Made by a program: the position numbers and the translations under genes
Shown: in pieces, positions 30,034 to 39,833 of the stretch
Position numbering within the stretch: the stretch's first letter is position 1
How the letters are laid out: every line of letters begins with the position of its first letter
The notes under the pieces: model-generated
What the model saw: the letters and a program-made list of their open reading frames with translations, nothing else
Databases searched by the model: none
Told to the model about the DNA's origin: nothing
NCBI GenBank assembly: GCA_001939145.1
Contig: LSRX01000679.1
Location: 289,550-353,549 of the forward strand
Reading direction: 5' to 3'
Source: Symbiodinium microadriaticum
Lineage: Eukaryota; Sar; Dinophyceae; Suessiales; Symbiodiniaceae
DNA length: 64,000 bases

Positions 30034-32083
30034 TCACCTCAAGCAAAGCAACCCTAGGTTTCGATGCTGCTTGCGATTTTGCTGCTTCTGCCACATGTCC
30101 TCTAGAGTTCCTGCAGCAGCTGAACTTGCATCAACCGAGTGGCATGTCTCATAGCTGAAGTAGTAGCCGATGCCTAGCCAGGACTGCTTGGCAATGGGGC
30201 AGCTGCTGTTGACGTAGCACCAGGAGTCACAGCACCATTCGTGGTCTGAAGAAGAGTTCCAACCACTGTCTGGGTTGTGGTACCAAGTCGCCTTGCAAGC
30301 GTTGCTATCCCAGTCGTTGCAGGAGCTGCCGTAGTTGGAGGCGAAACCACTCGGAAGTGAACCAGCTGGCAGCTGCCCGCGGCATTCGCATGCTAGAGTG
30401 TCGTAGGGGCATCCTGAAACAGTGTCAGGGTCCATCTCACATCTGGTCTGGCTCCAGAAGTTCCCAGGCCACACCGTTGAAGCGCGAGAAGTGGGACAGG
30501 ACTTATCAACCCAGCACCACGACATGCAACACCACATCCCATGGTCCGCATCGGGATATGTGATGTGACAGATAAAGGAATCATGCGGGGCACACTGCTG
30601 GCCATAGTTAGCGAAGGTACTTGCATTCAGCCCAGCGCTCTCCAAGCTGGCGGCAGGCATCTGCACATTCAAACAGTCGCATGACGTGTCAGTTGCTGAC
30701 ACATTGGGTGTTGGTTGGTACGGGCACTGAGACATCAGAGCCGGATCATCCTGGCACTGACTGTCGGACCAGAAGAGAATACCTTCCATTCCCGGGTTCA
30801 AAGATTGGATTGCGCTGGGGCACTCTTTGTCGACATAGCACCAGCTGGAACAGCACCATGTGTCCACTTGATCTGGCCGATAGTTTTGAGCACAGTTCGT
30901 CATATCCCAAGAGGCACAGGATTCGCCATAGTTGCTTGCAAACGTTCCGTTCATGGCTAAACTGAACAGGCTGGCCTTGTTCTTACACTTGCACGGGTCG
31001 TTTGATTCGGCCACAGCTGTCCAGCTGCAGGGAGTCGTTGGAGGGAAGGTTCTGCAAGCAGCATAGCTGAAGAACTGGCCTGGCATCGCTGTGCTCTGGT
31101 AGGCATCGGGGCAATCTTTCGTGGCGTAGCACCAAGGCCTGCAGCACCAGCTGCCAACGGTCAGGTCGCCTGCTTGGAGGATCAGGGACTTAGTATGATT
31201 ATGAGGGTTTAGAGTTTACAATTTAGGGTTTAGGGTTTAGGGCCACCTTGTCGGGGTGAGAGGTCAAAAAAAACGAGGTCCAGCCGAACTGCGGCCGAGC
31301 CACCCCAGAGTTCATCACATTTGGCATTATCCCAAGCCTGACACTGTGCCCCATAATTTTGGCCATATGTGGCCGCCACTTGTGTTGGAATGGTGGGCAT
31401 GGTACATCTGCAATTGCTGTCCACGGTGTTGGACAACTCTTGAAGAGTCACGACAGTGTCAGGTATCACCGTGACATTATTCGCGTCCACGATTGAGAAG
31501 TCGATCGTCATGGCCTGCAGGCCCACGAAGTTCCGACTAACGTCTAAACGAGCATGCAAATACAGTTGATGATATAAATCCTGCATTACCCATAACAAGG
31601 AATATACCATAATTCCTATAGTTGAGGGTCCTTAAGGTAATGCAGGATTTTACCATCAACAGTAGGTTCCACGAAACTGCCCTAACTTCAGCATTGTAGG
31701 TCCAGAGAAGCAGCTGCTACGCCTGGAGTGATCTCAATTTTTCATCCTGCGCCTGCTGACTTGCACGGACAAAGCTGATAATGTACGGGGAGTCCATGTC
31801 GACGGAGCTCGTGAATGGGATGTACAGGTTGTAATCCGGCAGTGGAGGAGCATTGGGATTGCTGCTCACAGGCTTTGGACACATGACCTGCACAAATCTT
31901 ACACGAAGTTCAGTTGACTGCTACTACCTCGTCATTGCGCTGTTCAGTAGCCTCTTACCAAGCACTTCGAATGCACGGACATGAGTCTCCCTAGGCGTCG
32001 CCGTGGCCTGCGCCAAATCAACCACATGCATGGTTTCGGAGGCTCGCCCCACGGCAAAGAGACTAAGGAAGAGAGGCCACATG
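30034..32083 (-). CDS. Secreted Cys-rich repeat protein (WCC/WCYV repeats)
   Basis: The first exon begins MWPLFLSLFAVGRASE (ATG near 32083), a likely signal peptide, and ends at a GTAAGA donor. Later segments read PPLPDYNLYIPFTSSVDMDS and RNFVGLQAMTIDFSIVDANN. From about 31400 down to 30100 there are about four repeats of roughly 80-90 residues. Each has a CxC pair, FASNYG or TYGQNYG, a CxxWD/C motif, WCCxSWCYV and a CP pair. The repeat has even Cys spacing that suggests disulfide-bonded extracellular modules; similar modules occur in dinoflagellate predicted proteins. One intron (about 31172-31287) contains TTTAGGG repeats. A type B inverted-repeat element (31566-31659) interrupts the segment WNLL-YLHARLDVSRNF. 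Ligand and role are unknown. Confidence 0.65.
31203..31241. repeat. TTTAGGG tract in an intron of the Cys-rich gene
   Basis: Four to five units, with one TTTAGAG and one TTTACAA variant. Confidence 0.9.
31566..31659. mobile_element. Type B inverted-repeat element, copy 2, inside a coding exon
   Basis: The ends (TTGATGATATAAATCC and GGATTTTACCATCAA) are inverted copies, and the core matches copy 1 at 8779-8874. It is flanked on both sides by CAG (31563-31565 and 31660-31662), a likely 3-bp target duplication. Removing the element and one CAG joins VRAVSWNLL to YLHARLDV in one open frame on the minus strand. Confidence 0.75.
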
Positions 32084-32549
32084 GTGCGGCGAGGCAGTCT
32101 GCAATAAACCCAACCTAGTTGTGTCGCAGAACAAAGCCTTGAGCCTCAAAGATGAAGGCGAAGCGATGGTACCGCACAGGCTGAGCAACCGGTCGTGACA
32201 AGTCAGCTGCATCACGCTTTTCAGTTCAGCCGATCAAGATTCGTCTTCTGGGGTTGAAGCAGGAGAAAAACTACCCAAAACATCCAGAAACCATGTCGCA
32301 ATTAACGAGTCGCATTTCTTGTTGACCTGCTCATGCAGTGTCGTCTGCGTCCGTGGCTGGATGCACTTTTCTGCAGCAACTACAACAAGCGCAACTCCCA
32401 GCATCAATCCAGGTCCGTGCTCCGAGTCCTGTTCGTCTGTTCGTGCATTCTCACACCCAGCATGCTTTCGCTGAACTGATGTTGCATCTCATGACCTCTC
32501 GCACGAGTGCCCATATTGCCACGGAGTGGATGAATGTGCCTGCACTGCG
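32084..32549. other. Gene gap without a recognised feature
   Basis: Between the GT31 stop codon and the start of the Cys-rich gene. It has plus-strand ORFs of 60-87 codons with no family signal. Confidence 0.5.
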
Positions 32550-33714
32550 TCAATGGCTGTCTTGCTTCTGTCGGAGCAGTTCACGCAACCAGGGAGTGTG
32601 AACGTAGCAAGCATCCACACGGCCTCCTTCCTTCTCGACCTGGTGTAAGCAGTGTATCGACTTACCGCTCAACTGATGCTGCGATAAGAACGGGTAGTCG
32701 CTCCAATTGCCGGTGAACGGCAAGCCATCGGATTCACCATCATCCATGTGAAGGTAGTGATAACTCACTGGTAGGCCACTCCAGTTGGCTCTGTGAACCG
32801 CAATTCCCACTGCCTTGTCCTCGTTCCACGACAGAGGGGGCCTCATAAATCTTTCTGCGACAGCTCGAAGTAGTTCGGACCCTATCAGATATCCGGGCCC
32901 GCCTGCCATGTGAAAAGGATAGAAAGGAAATGGCCAGTTGTCCCATGGATCGTAGTTAGGACTCTCTGTGTTGTTGAACCACCAGTCGGTCCTGTTCACT
33001 ATATCTGGAACCCCAGCCTCAGTGCACGCAGGATCAACGAGGCACCAGTTTTCAAAGCATGCAAGGCTGAAAAAAATGAAACCGTCAGAATCGTAGATCC
33101 CGAAGCACCATAAAACTCGGAGCCCTGCAGTACTTACATGCAGGAGGAGGCACATAGGCGTGGCTTTTGGGAGAAATTTGGTGCAGCCTCGGGCATAGGC
33201 GGCTCCAGGCCACGAAGGCATCGTCGTCGACCTTCATGAAGTAGTCCTTGCAGACAGGGGCAGATCAAGGCCGGGGAGTACAGCTTGAAAGCTAGGAGCG
33301 GACAGCCCCAACCTAGGTTCGAATCATCAGAAGCAAAGTCTCCGAGGAGGATCGCGACAGGAAGTCCCTCATACCGGCCGAGACCTTCTGGACCAGTCTG
33401 CCCTTGTCGTAGCCTTCCTCGCAATCTAGAAGCTGCACGTCTCCGAAGGACTTGACTTCGGCATCGAGCTGTGCAGCGTCGCTGGGCGAGAGCTGCGGCT
33501 CTTTGCAGACAACGAACTGAAAGATCACTTTGCACTGGTCGCAGCTAGCATCTTGCCAAAGCTCTCTTGCTGCAGCTCGCCGCTTGAATCCATCTCGTCT
33601 GGAGGTTATTATGACCCAGACAGACGTACTTGCAGAAATGGGGCGCATTGCAGCATAGCTCAAGCAGGCTACGAAGATGGCCCCCAAGCTAACCATGCAC
33701 GCCTGGTTCTTCAT
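32550..33714 (-). CDS. GT31-family glycosyltransferase (beta-1,3-galactosyltransferase-like)
   Basis: ATG at 33712-33714. An N-terminal hydrophobic segment (MVSLGAIFVACLSYAAM) acts as a type II signal anchor. It is followed by VWVIITSRRDGFKRRAAARE, the conserved start of the GT31 fold, and FGDVQLLDCEEGYDKGRL. A second exon (about 33253-33137) carries DYFMKVDDDAFV, with the metal-binding DxD at 33221-33229. A third exon (33068 to stop) carries FHMAGGPGYLIGSELL and WNEDKAVGIAV, the family's GGxGY and ED-x-x-G motifs. A GT donor is possible at 32665, but the frame runs on to a TGA at 32550-32552. The enzyme would add a sugar in the Golgi using a nucleotide sugar. The donor and acceptor sugars cannot be told. 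Confidence 0.8.
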
Positions 33715-33786
33715 CTTCGAGCTGAAATTCGGAAGCAGATGAAGTGTCGAGGGTGTTCAGAAAGTCGGGTGCGTTCTAGTATGTAA

Positions 33787-34430
33787 TTAGGACGTTCTGA
33801 AAGTCCGATATCGTGGAAATATTGACAGAGAGCAGACAACACAGGCGCCATGTCTCAATGCACGGCAGACAGACGGAAGAGCAAGCCGGCCTGTGTTGCA
33901 GAGGTCGTCTACGATAAAGACGTGCTTTCCTTCAGGATCGCCTTCTGCAACCCGGACTACTCTCTTCTCTCCTTCGCGAACTTTGCTGCAGAAGAGGACC
34001 TGACAAGGGACCCGATTCCAGGTAATCACAGTGCGCGGCGGAATGCAGACGGCCGAGGACGAGACAGGATAGCCAGCCTTTTCAAAGAATCCGCCGAAGC
34101 GCTTTTTGGCTCCCTCGTCTGGGAAGGCCACCGCAACAGCCTCCAAACCACTCTCTGAATGTCGTCCTCTCGTACCGTTTGCTGAACTAAGATCAAAGTC
34201 GCCAATGCAAACGTAGCATGTGACGAGCCTCGGTGCTGAATCCTTAGCCATGACGCTTCCGAAAAAGCAAGGAGAGGACACGCTGCCCGCTCTGCAATCG
34301 AGGGTCGTGTCTTCAGCAGGTTCAGCAGCAAAGGCATCGCGGAAAGCAGAACTGGAAGGATGCTGTCTTGAAAGTAAAACCTCGACGGGTGCTACACTCG
34401 CCAGCAACGAGGCTGGCAAACAGCACTGAT
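33787..34430 (-). CDS. PRPP-synthase-like (phosphoribosyltransferase-fold) protein
   Basis: Segments read MPLLLNLLKTRPSIAE, then AVAFPDEGAKKRFGGFFEK, VLFCSKVREGEKRVV and EGDPEGKHVFIVDDLCNTG, with RALRHGA and a final IFP. This is the second half of a ribose-phosphate diphosphokinase fold: the VDDLxxTG loop binds the ribose 5-phosphate region. A 66-bp in-frame stretch starting GTC and ending CAG splits GYP from VLFCSKV and is probably an intron. An earlier intron of about 150 bp separates the first segment. The loop is divergent (CNTGRL), the usual Gly-Gly-Thr-Leu being absent, so catalytic activity is doubtful. The stop lies 72 bp from the GT31 ATG. The N-terminal half of the family is not seen upstream. 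Confidence 0.65.
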
Positions 34431-34777
34431 CACAGCCCCGACCTGATTTGCAGGGCGTGAATGTCGAAGATCAAGAAGCGAGCAGGTCCGCCGGGAGTCA
34501 TGGGAACAGCTGAGATCATCCGAGAAAGTGTGGAGGCAGTGGCCACCTCCCCTTCTCGATCTACGCGCCTCAAATTTCAATGAACCCGTCCAAAAAGAGA
34601 GAGTCCTATAGCCCCAAAGACCTATCTTTCTTTTCCAATCGAAGTCGCTCCATGGTCCCCGTGGGGAAGAAAGGCAACAGCACCGTCAGGGACCTACAGC
34701 CATATCTTGGAATGGCATAGAGCAGCGAGAGCCTCGGATTGTGACGAGAAAGCTCGCAAAAAATACTGCCAAGTACT

Positions 34778-34799
34778 TTAGGGTTTAGGGTTTAGGGAT
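34778..34799. repeat. Short TTTAGGG tract
   Basis: Three units next to the hairpin element at 34812-34886. Confidence 0.85.
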
Positions 34800-34811
34800 C
34801 CTGTGCCAATC

Positions 34812-34886
34812 CTGATAGGGTTTTGGGGGGGTTCCTTATGATAGTTTTAGTATATTATACCCCCAAACCCTATTCTAATTATTAAG
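34812..34886. mobile_element. Short hairpin element, type C
   Basis: The left arm (GATAGGGTTTTGGGGG) and right arm (CCCCCAAACCCTATTC) are inverted copies around an AT-rich middle. No protein-coding content. Confidence 0.45.
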
Positions 34887-34950
34887 GCCCCTGAGACAAG
34901 CGGCTGGTCCAAGAGGATCTCTTTGCCTTAGGCGAAAGAATCAAGATCTT

Positions 34951-36057
34951 CTAAGCTCTGCATGGGGGTGGTGCCCTGTGGCCCTTGCGTCGCATGTTCA
35001 GGAGGAGCAGCACGTGGGCAGGCAGCAGTCTGTGAACCTCCTCGATGAAGATGTTGGGCATGCCAGACTCGAACTCACCTTGCTTTTCGTCCGAAGGTTC
35101 CGCACGAAAACAGCTTGCCTGTGCATCTGCTTTTTGAAAACCACTATTCTTCTTGCTGTCCGGCATGCGCCAGTCGACTTTCACCTGCCGGGCGAGAGAT
35201 GCTACCGTACGGCACTGATACTGATGTAGATGTGTGCTGCCTGGCCTCAGAGTAAGACTGCGGCGCGAGCTTGATGAGCGCTTCCCTGGGTTGTTGGGGG
35301 ACCCTCCCCCGTCTCCCCCTTGGCCTCACACTGCAGACTGGCTCTTGCCCGAGCCATGCAGCAAAGGCGCTTGATATGATTCATGGAGGGATGCGAGACG
35401 ATGATGTACTTGTTGCTAGGCCGCGACTCAGACAAGGCAGCCTTCGCTAAGAAGACCATGCACTGCACCAGCTGCAAGGCCAAGCTGAAGACCCTGCCTC
35501 GATTTGACTGACCACCATCTCGCGAAGGTCGGCATCCTCCTGAGGGGCACGCTGTTGCGTTCGCTTCGTTCTAGCGTTAGAATGAATATATATAGATATA
35601 TATAAATATATATATATATATACAGACCGGCCTCAAGCGGTCGCTTCCTGGAGCTTGTTCCCGAGGCCATGGCCGCACACTTGGCTAGAATTCCGGTGCG
35701 GGTCCGGAGCACACTGGGCTGATCTGCTTCTTGTCCTCTTGCTATTGGACAGCTACCTTCGTGGTTTCTATGAGGAAAGCTGCATAGTGCCAAAAACACA
35801 CAGCTCAACATGACAGGATGCATGATGTCTGCAGCGAAGCCAGAAAATCCACTGCAAGCCATGCACGACGGTGGCCTACGCTCTGAAATCTCAGGGCCCC
35901 AAACACGAGATCTCTTCGGATCCGTCCTGGCAGCCTCAAATTCGGAGCTTTGCGGACTGCAGAGCATCAACTTCTCGTAGGCGGCCTGAAGCGACCGCTC
36001 TCCCCCCCCCATGGCTTGGAGGTCGAGGCGAGGGAATGGGGGCAGGAGGAAGAACAA
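34951..36057 (-). CDS. Hypothetical multi-exon gene
   Basis: Several protein-like segments follow each other on the minus strand: RSLQAAYEKLMLCSPQSSEF (about 36000), QEDADLREMVVSQIEAGSS (35530), VQCMVFLAKAALSESRPSN with KYIIVSHPSMNHIKRLCCM (35440), and VKVDWRMPDSKKNSGFQKAD with NIFIEEVHRLLPAHVLLLL (35180-35000). An AT repeat at 35583-35622 must be intronic. The composition is helical and moderately hydrophobic. No family was recognised, and the segments may belong to more than one gene. Confidence 0.4.
35583..35622. repeat. (TA)n run
   Basis: ATATATATA units with GATA interruptions. Confidence 0.85.
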
Positions 36058-36064
36058 ATTTAAT

Positions 36065-36180
36065 GGCAGCAGCAGCTGCTGCTGCTGCTGCTGCTGCTGC
36101 CGCCGCTGCTGCTGTTGCTGGTGCTGGTGCTGGTGTTGCTGGTGCTGGTGCTGCTGGTGGTGGTGCGGGTGCTGGTGCTA
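36065..36180. repeat. (GCT)n to (GGTGCT)n array
   Basis: Starts as uniform CTG repeats and turns into GGTGCTGGT units. Open frames of poly-Ala or poly-Ser on both strands are repeat artefacts. G-rich and GAT-rich simple sequence continues to about 36400. Confidence 0.95.
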
Positions 36181-36429
36181 AAACCCCGACGCTGGCGCTG
36201 GTGCGATGCTGGTGCTGGTGATGGTGCTAGTGGTGGCGGCGACACGGCGACAACATTGATGATAATGGTGATGACGGTGAAGGTGAGAAAGACGATTCAT
36301 GGTAACGACGATGTAATCGGTCTTGAGGAGGATCGAGGAGGAGGACGAGGAGGATCGAGAAGGAGGGGAGGAGGAGGAGGAAAGGGACAATGATAAGACT
36401 GAGACTCAGACCCGATCATTCTAATCAGA

Positions 36430-36700
36430 ACAGCGCGTAAGCTCAATATCAGAATAGCAGTAGTAGTGCTGGTAGTGGAAGCAATAGCAGCAGCAACTTT
36501 AGTAATAGCCATCGCCGTCATCGCATTCGCCGCCGTCCCCGTGCTCCTCCTCGTCGCCAATACTTGTAGCAGTAGCAGCAGCAGTTGTTGTTGTCGTTGT
36601 TGTTGTTGCTGTTATTCTTATTGTTGTTCTTACTTCTTCAGCTTCTATGTTGTTGTTGGTTCGGATACTCATAGTGATACCCATCATGCCGGCTGGTGAA
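36430..36700. repeat. Imperfect (GTA)/(GTT) simple sequence
   Basis: AGCAGTAGTA, GTTGTTGTC and related triplets with many interruptions. No gene. Confidence 0.75.
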
Positions 36701-36789
36701 TGAAAGGACGATACGAGCAACAGCCGCAATGCGTAATGATACCTATCTCATGAAAGACAGCAGCAAAGATAGCAAGTACAACTACGACA

Positions 36790-37324
36790 TCAAGCACAGC
36801 CACAATCACATGGCGTCTTGGGAAAGAGCCTCAGATGCTGCAGCTCGGGGATTGAAGTGGCTCGCAACCTGTCCAACATCCGTCGGCCAATCCACGAAAG
36901 AATCCACGAGTATGGGAGTCGTATGGCTGCCAACACAACCGGCCGCAACAAACTGCTGCAGAATTCAGCTCTGAGGCACCTTGTTGTGTATCCTCCAGTG
37001 AAGTGCGAATCGACGCATTTCCTGCAAAGATGGTTGCGAATCAGCGGGATGCTGGCTGCCCTCTTCGCCGCTCGTGTCGCGGCCAGGTTCAGACTTCGGC
37101 GGGAGCTGTCCATGGAACTCACCACGCTGCACCTCCGGAACCGCAAAACGCCGCCGCTCGCGGACGCCGTCGTAGCGAAAAGCCTTCGGAATGGGAAACC
37201 TGGGGGTACAGCGTCATGGTTCGGCCTTCGACAACGACTCAGCATCACACTGGCTGCAACAAAGCAACTCCAGATTCTCGGTGTCACTGCTGTAGACCTG
37301 AAGCCAACCAGAATTGACTACTAA
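36790..37324. other. Region open on both strands, coding status unresolved
   Basis: A plus-strand ORF of 168 codons (ISGMLAALFAARVAARFRLR, ELTTLHLRNRKTPPLADAVV) and a minus-strand ORF of 165 codons (GGVLRFRRCSVVSSMDSSRR) overlap over 500 bp. Neither shows a family motif. High GC at 37080-37200 keeps both frames open. The minus strand agrees with the gene direction of the window, but the plus frame looks more protein-like. Confidence 0.3.
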
Positions 37325-37684
37325 TTGACGAGGCATGCAATGATAATTAAGTAGATTGATCAGAGAGCAAACTTGCGCGCCCTCCATTGCGTGTAAAGCT
37401 TATCATTCACAGCTAGCCTAGGTTTGAGATAAGATTGAAGCGCCGACGATGGTTGCTTCTGCCCACGGGTTTGGACTGAAAGTGCAGATGACACCAAAGG
37501 ACGCATTGAAAGCAAGCGACTGCAAACCCAAGTAGAAAATACGAGGTCCGACTACGAGATCTAAGCAATGATTGACATGACATCAGACTCAGATGTGCTG
37601 GCCCCCACAGAAGCGAGACTCCCAGACTGCAAATCTTGGCTCTTCTGCCTCTGCTTATGGAGCTGAAACGGCTGAGGGCCCGAC

Positions 37685-37765
37685 GCGAAGAAGACGGATG
37701 CCATCGATGCTCTTCAGGGCAGCTCGACACATGGGACAATTCCGCCGTCCTGACGCTCAGTACCC
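37685..37765 (-). CDS. Possible last exon of a RING-finger protein
   Basis: After a plausible acceptor (GAGCGTCAG) the minus strand reads RRNCPMCRAALKSIDGIRLL and ends shortly after at a stop. CPMCRAAL is the typical final zinc-binding pair of a RING finger. The first zinc-binding half could not be located upstream, so this is a partial call. RING proteins usually act as ubiquitin ligases. Confidence 0.35.
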
Positions 37766-37829
37766 CTCTTGTGACATCAGCCTCGTGCGACTAGCTCGGG
37801 TACAGCTGCCGGCCTCCAACTGAAGCCTT

Positions 37830-39100
37830 CAACGCTTGCATCAGGCCTGAAGAAACAGGGAGCGCTGTGCTTGAGCGGAGTCCTAGCTCTCACTCCAGAA
37901 ACATTCAACGGCTGACAATGCTGGAACAAGAAGTGATTCAGCAAGCATGCGATTTTGGACTTCTTGCTGCGGGTGGGTGTAGCGCCATTGGCTGTAGCTC
38001 GCCAGCATGCGCATCAATGGGTAAATCGAAGCTCCTGTACACTTGAGCTCAAGCGAGCGCCCTTAACGGCGTCCTCTCAAAGGACGGCGAAGGCTTGCCG
38101 GGACAAACAGACGCCTCTGTGCTCCTGAACAGTGCAGACTACAATGCGCTGCCTACAGATCCTGTGACTTTCGGGAATCTCTCGTGCGCATCACTGATTC
38201 AGCCCCGACTCCGTGGAAACTGTATGCTGCACGACATAGCCCACAAGAACACAGTAGTGATGTCGATTGATGTCGGCAACGCACTTGAAGATGAGCGATC
38301 ACACATGTATAGCAAAATATGAGCTTCATTCTAGACGGCATGGTAGGGTGGCAAGGCTGTTCGAGAAAGGGCCGACAGCGTTGAGAAACCCGGATCCAAG
38401 TCACAGGTCAGAAACTGATCTTGCAGGGTAGGCAACAAAAGCACATTAAGAACCATTACAAAGTCAACGTTCTTGAGAAAACATTCGGTGGCCGAAAACA
38501 AATCAAGAAAACGATAACAACAGTAGTCGTCAACGTCGTCATGGTAGTCGTTGTGGTAGTAGTAGCAGTAGACTACACGAACAACCACATACAAGGATTA
38601 AGAGCAAGAACTCACAGAGCAATAACAACGGTAACAACACTAAATGACTAATCTCTTCCCCGCCATAGTAAACAGGGGTGGGCTCCACAACCCCATTAGA
38701 GACTCGGAAAGTGGTTGTTATTATCACTGGTAGGCTTATCTCGATTGTCATTTTTGAGTAATTAATTGCAATAGTGATTAATCAGCGAGAATAATGATGG
38801 TAATAGTAAGAGCAATCATTGGCAATAACTGAAACGAGTGAGGAAAGGGAGGGATGGTTGCTTGGGGGTTTTAGGGGTTTAGGGTTTAGGGATTTAGTGG
38901 TTTAGGGGTTTAGGGCTTAGCGTCAGGCGCCTTCTATTCTTCAAGGGTCTCTTGGAGTCCTGCAACCCTCCTCCTAATTCAGAATAGGTTTTAAACGGCG
39001 GGGATGATTTCTTATTCGCCCCAACGTGTGCTATTAAATAGGAATAGGCGTGTTTCACAAAAGGGGGCATGGATTAACGATAACTCCACTCCCTTTCAGG
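37830..39100. other. Stretch without a recognised gene
   Basis: It holds ORFs of 75-87 codons on both strands, GTAGTA simple sequence at about 38550, and a TTTAGGG tract at 38867-38925. No convincing exon was seen. Confidence 0.5.
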
Positions 39101-39109
39101 AAGCAGGAA

Positions 39110-39115
39110 TGAATA

Positions 39116-39151
<36 letters not shown>

Positions 39152-39223
39152 CATACATGTACATATTTATAACATCTATTTGTGCATGTCATATACACAG
39201 ACAAAACATATGTGTGTATATAC

Positions 39224-39254
<31 letters not shown>

Positions 39255-39260
39255 CGTACA
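39110..39260. repeat. (TA)n compound microsatellite
   Basis: Alternating TATATA and ACATAC blocks. Confidence 0.9.
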
Positions 39261-39419
39261 TGGCTTCAACCGAGAGCCTTCTAGGAAATAACGCTTCCCT
39301 GCTCTGCGGCGTCAATGCCGCTACGAGGACCCTCAGCGGCCCGGCCGCGGCACATCCTCGTCCTGAAAGGATTCACGGCTACGGCTTGGCCCCTTTGTTG
39401 GTTGTAGCAGAGGTTGGTT

Positions 39420-39830
39420 CAGATAATAATAACAACAATAATAATAATCATAATAGTAATAATAACAATAATCATAATAAACAATAACAATAATAATAAT
39501 CATAATAGTAGTAATAATCATAATCATAATAAAAATAACAATACGAATAGGTCTAGGACTTGGGATTTCGGATTGGGTTGGGGTTGCAGGGTTTGGGGCT
39601 TCTCATTAACGGTGGAGAAAGCTCAGGGATATCTTTTAGCATCGGGCCCCCGCGTCCGAAGACCACGGGGCTTAGGGCTGTCAGCATGAAATAACAATAA
39701 TACTAATAATATTCATAATAATAACGATAATAATAATAATAAAATATTAATAATACTAATAATAACCATAATAATAACGATAATAATAATAATACCAATA
39801 ATAATAATAGTAATAATAATAATGTCGCAC
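39420..39830. repeat. (AAT)n-type arrays in two blocks
   Basis: AATAATAAC and CATAATAAT units at 39420-39550 and 39690-39825, separated by unique sequence. The second block ends directly at the last visible NFU1 exon. Confidence 0.95.
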
Positions 39831-39833
39831 CGA

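Noticed and set aside
33310-33325. GGTTCGAATC, a tRNA B-box-like sequence
   Set aside because: The flanking bases do not form a T-arm stem, and no acceptor or anticodon stem could be drawn.
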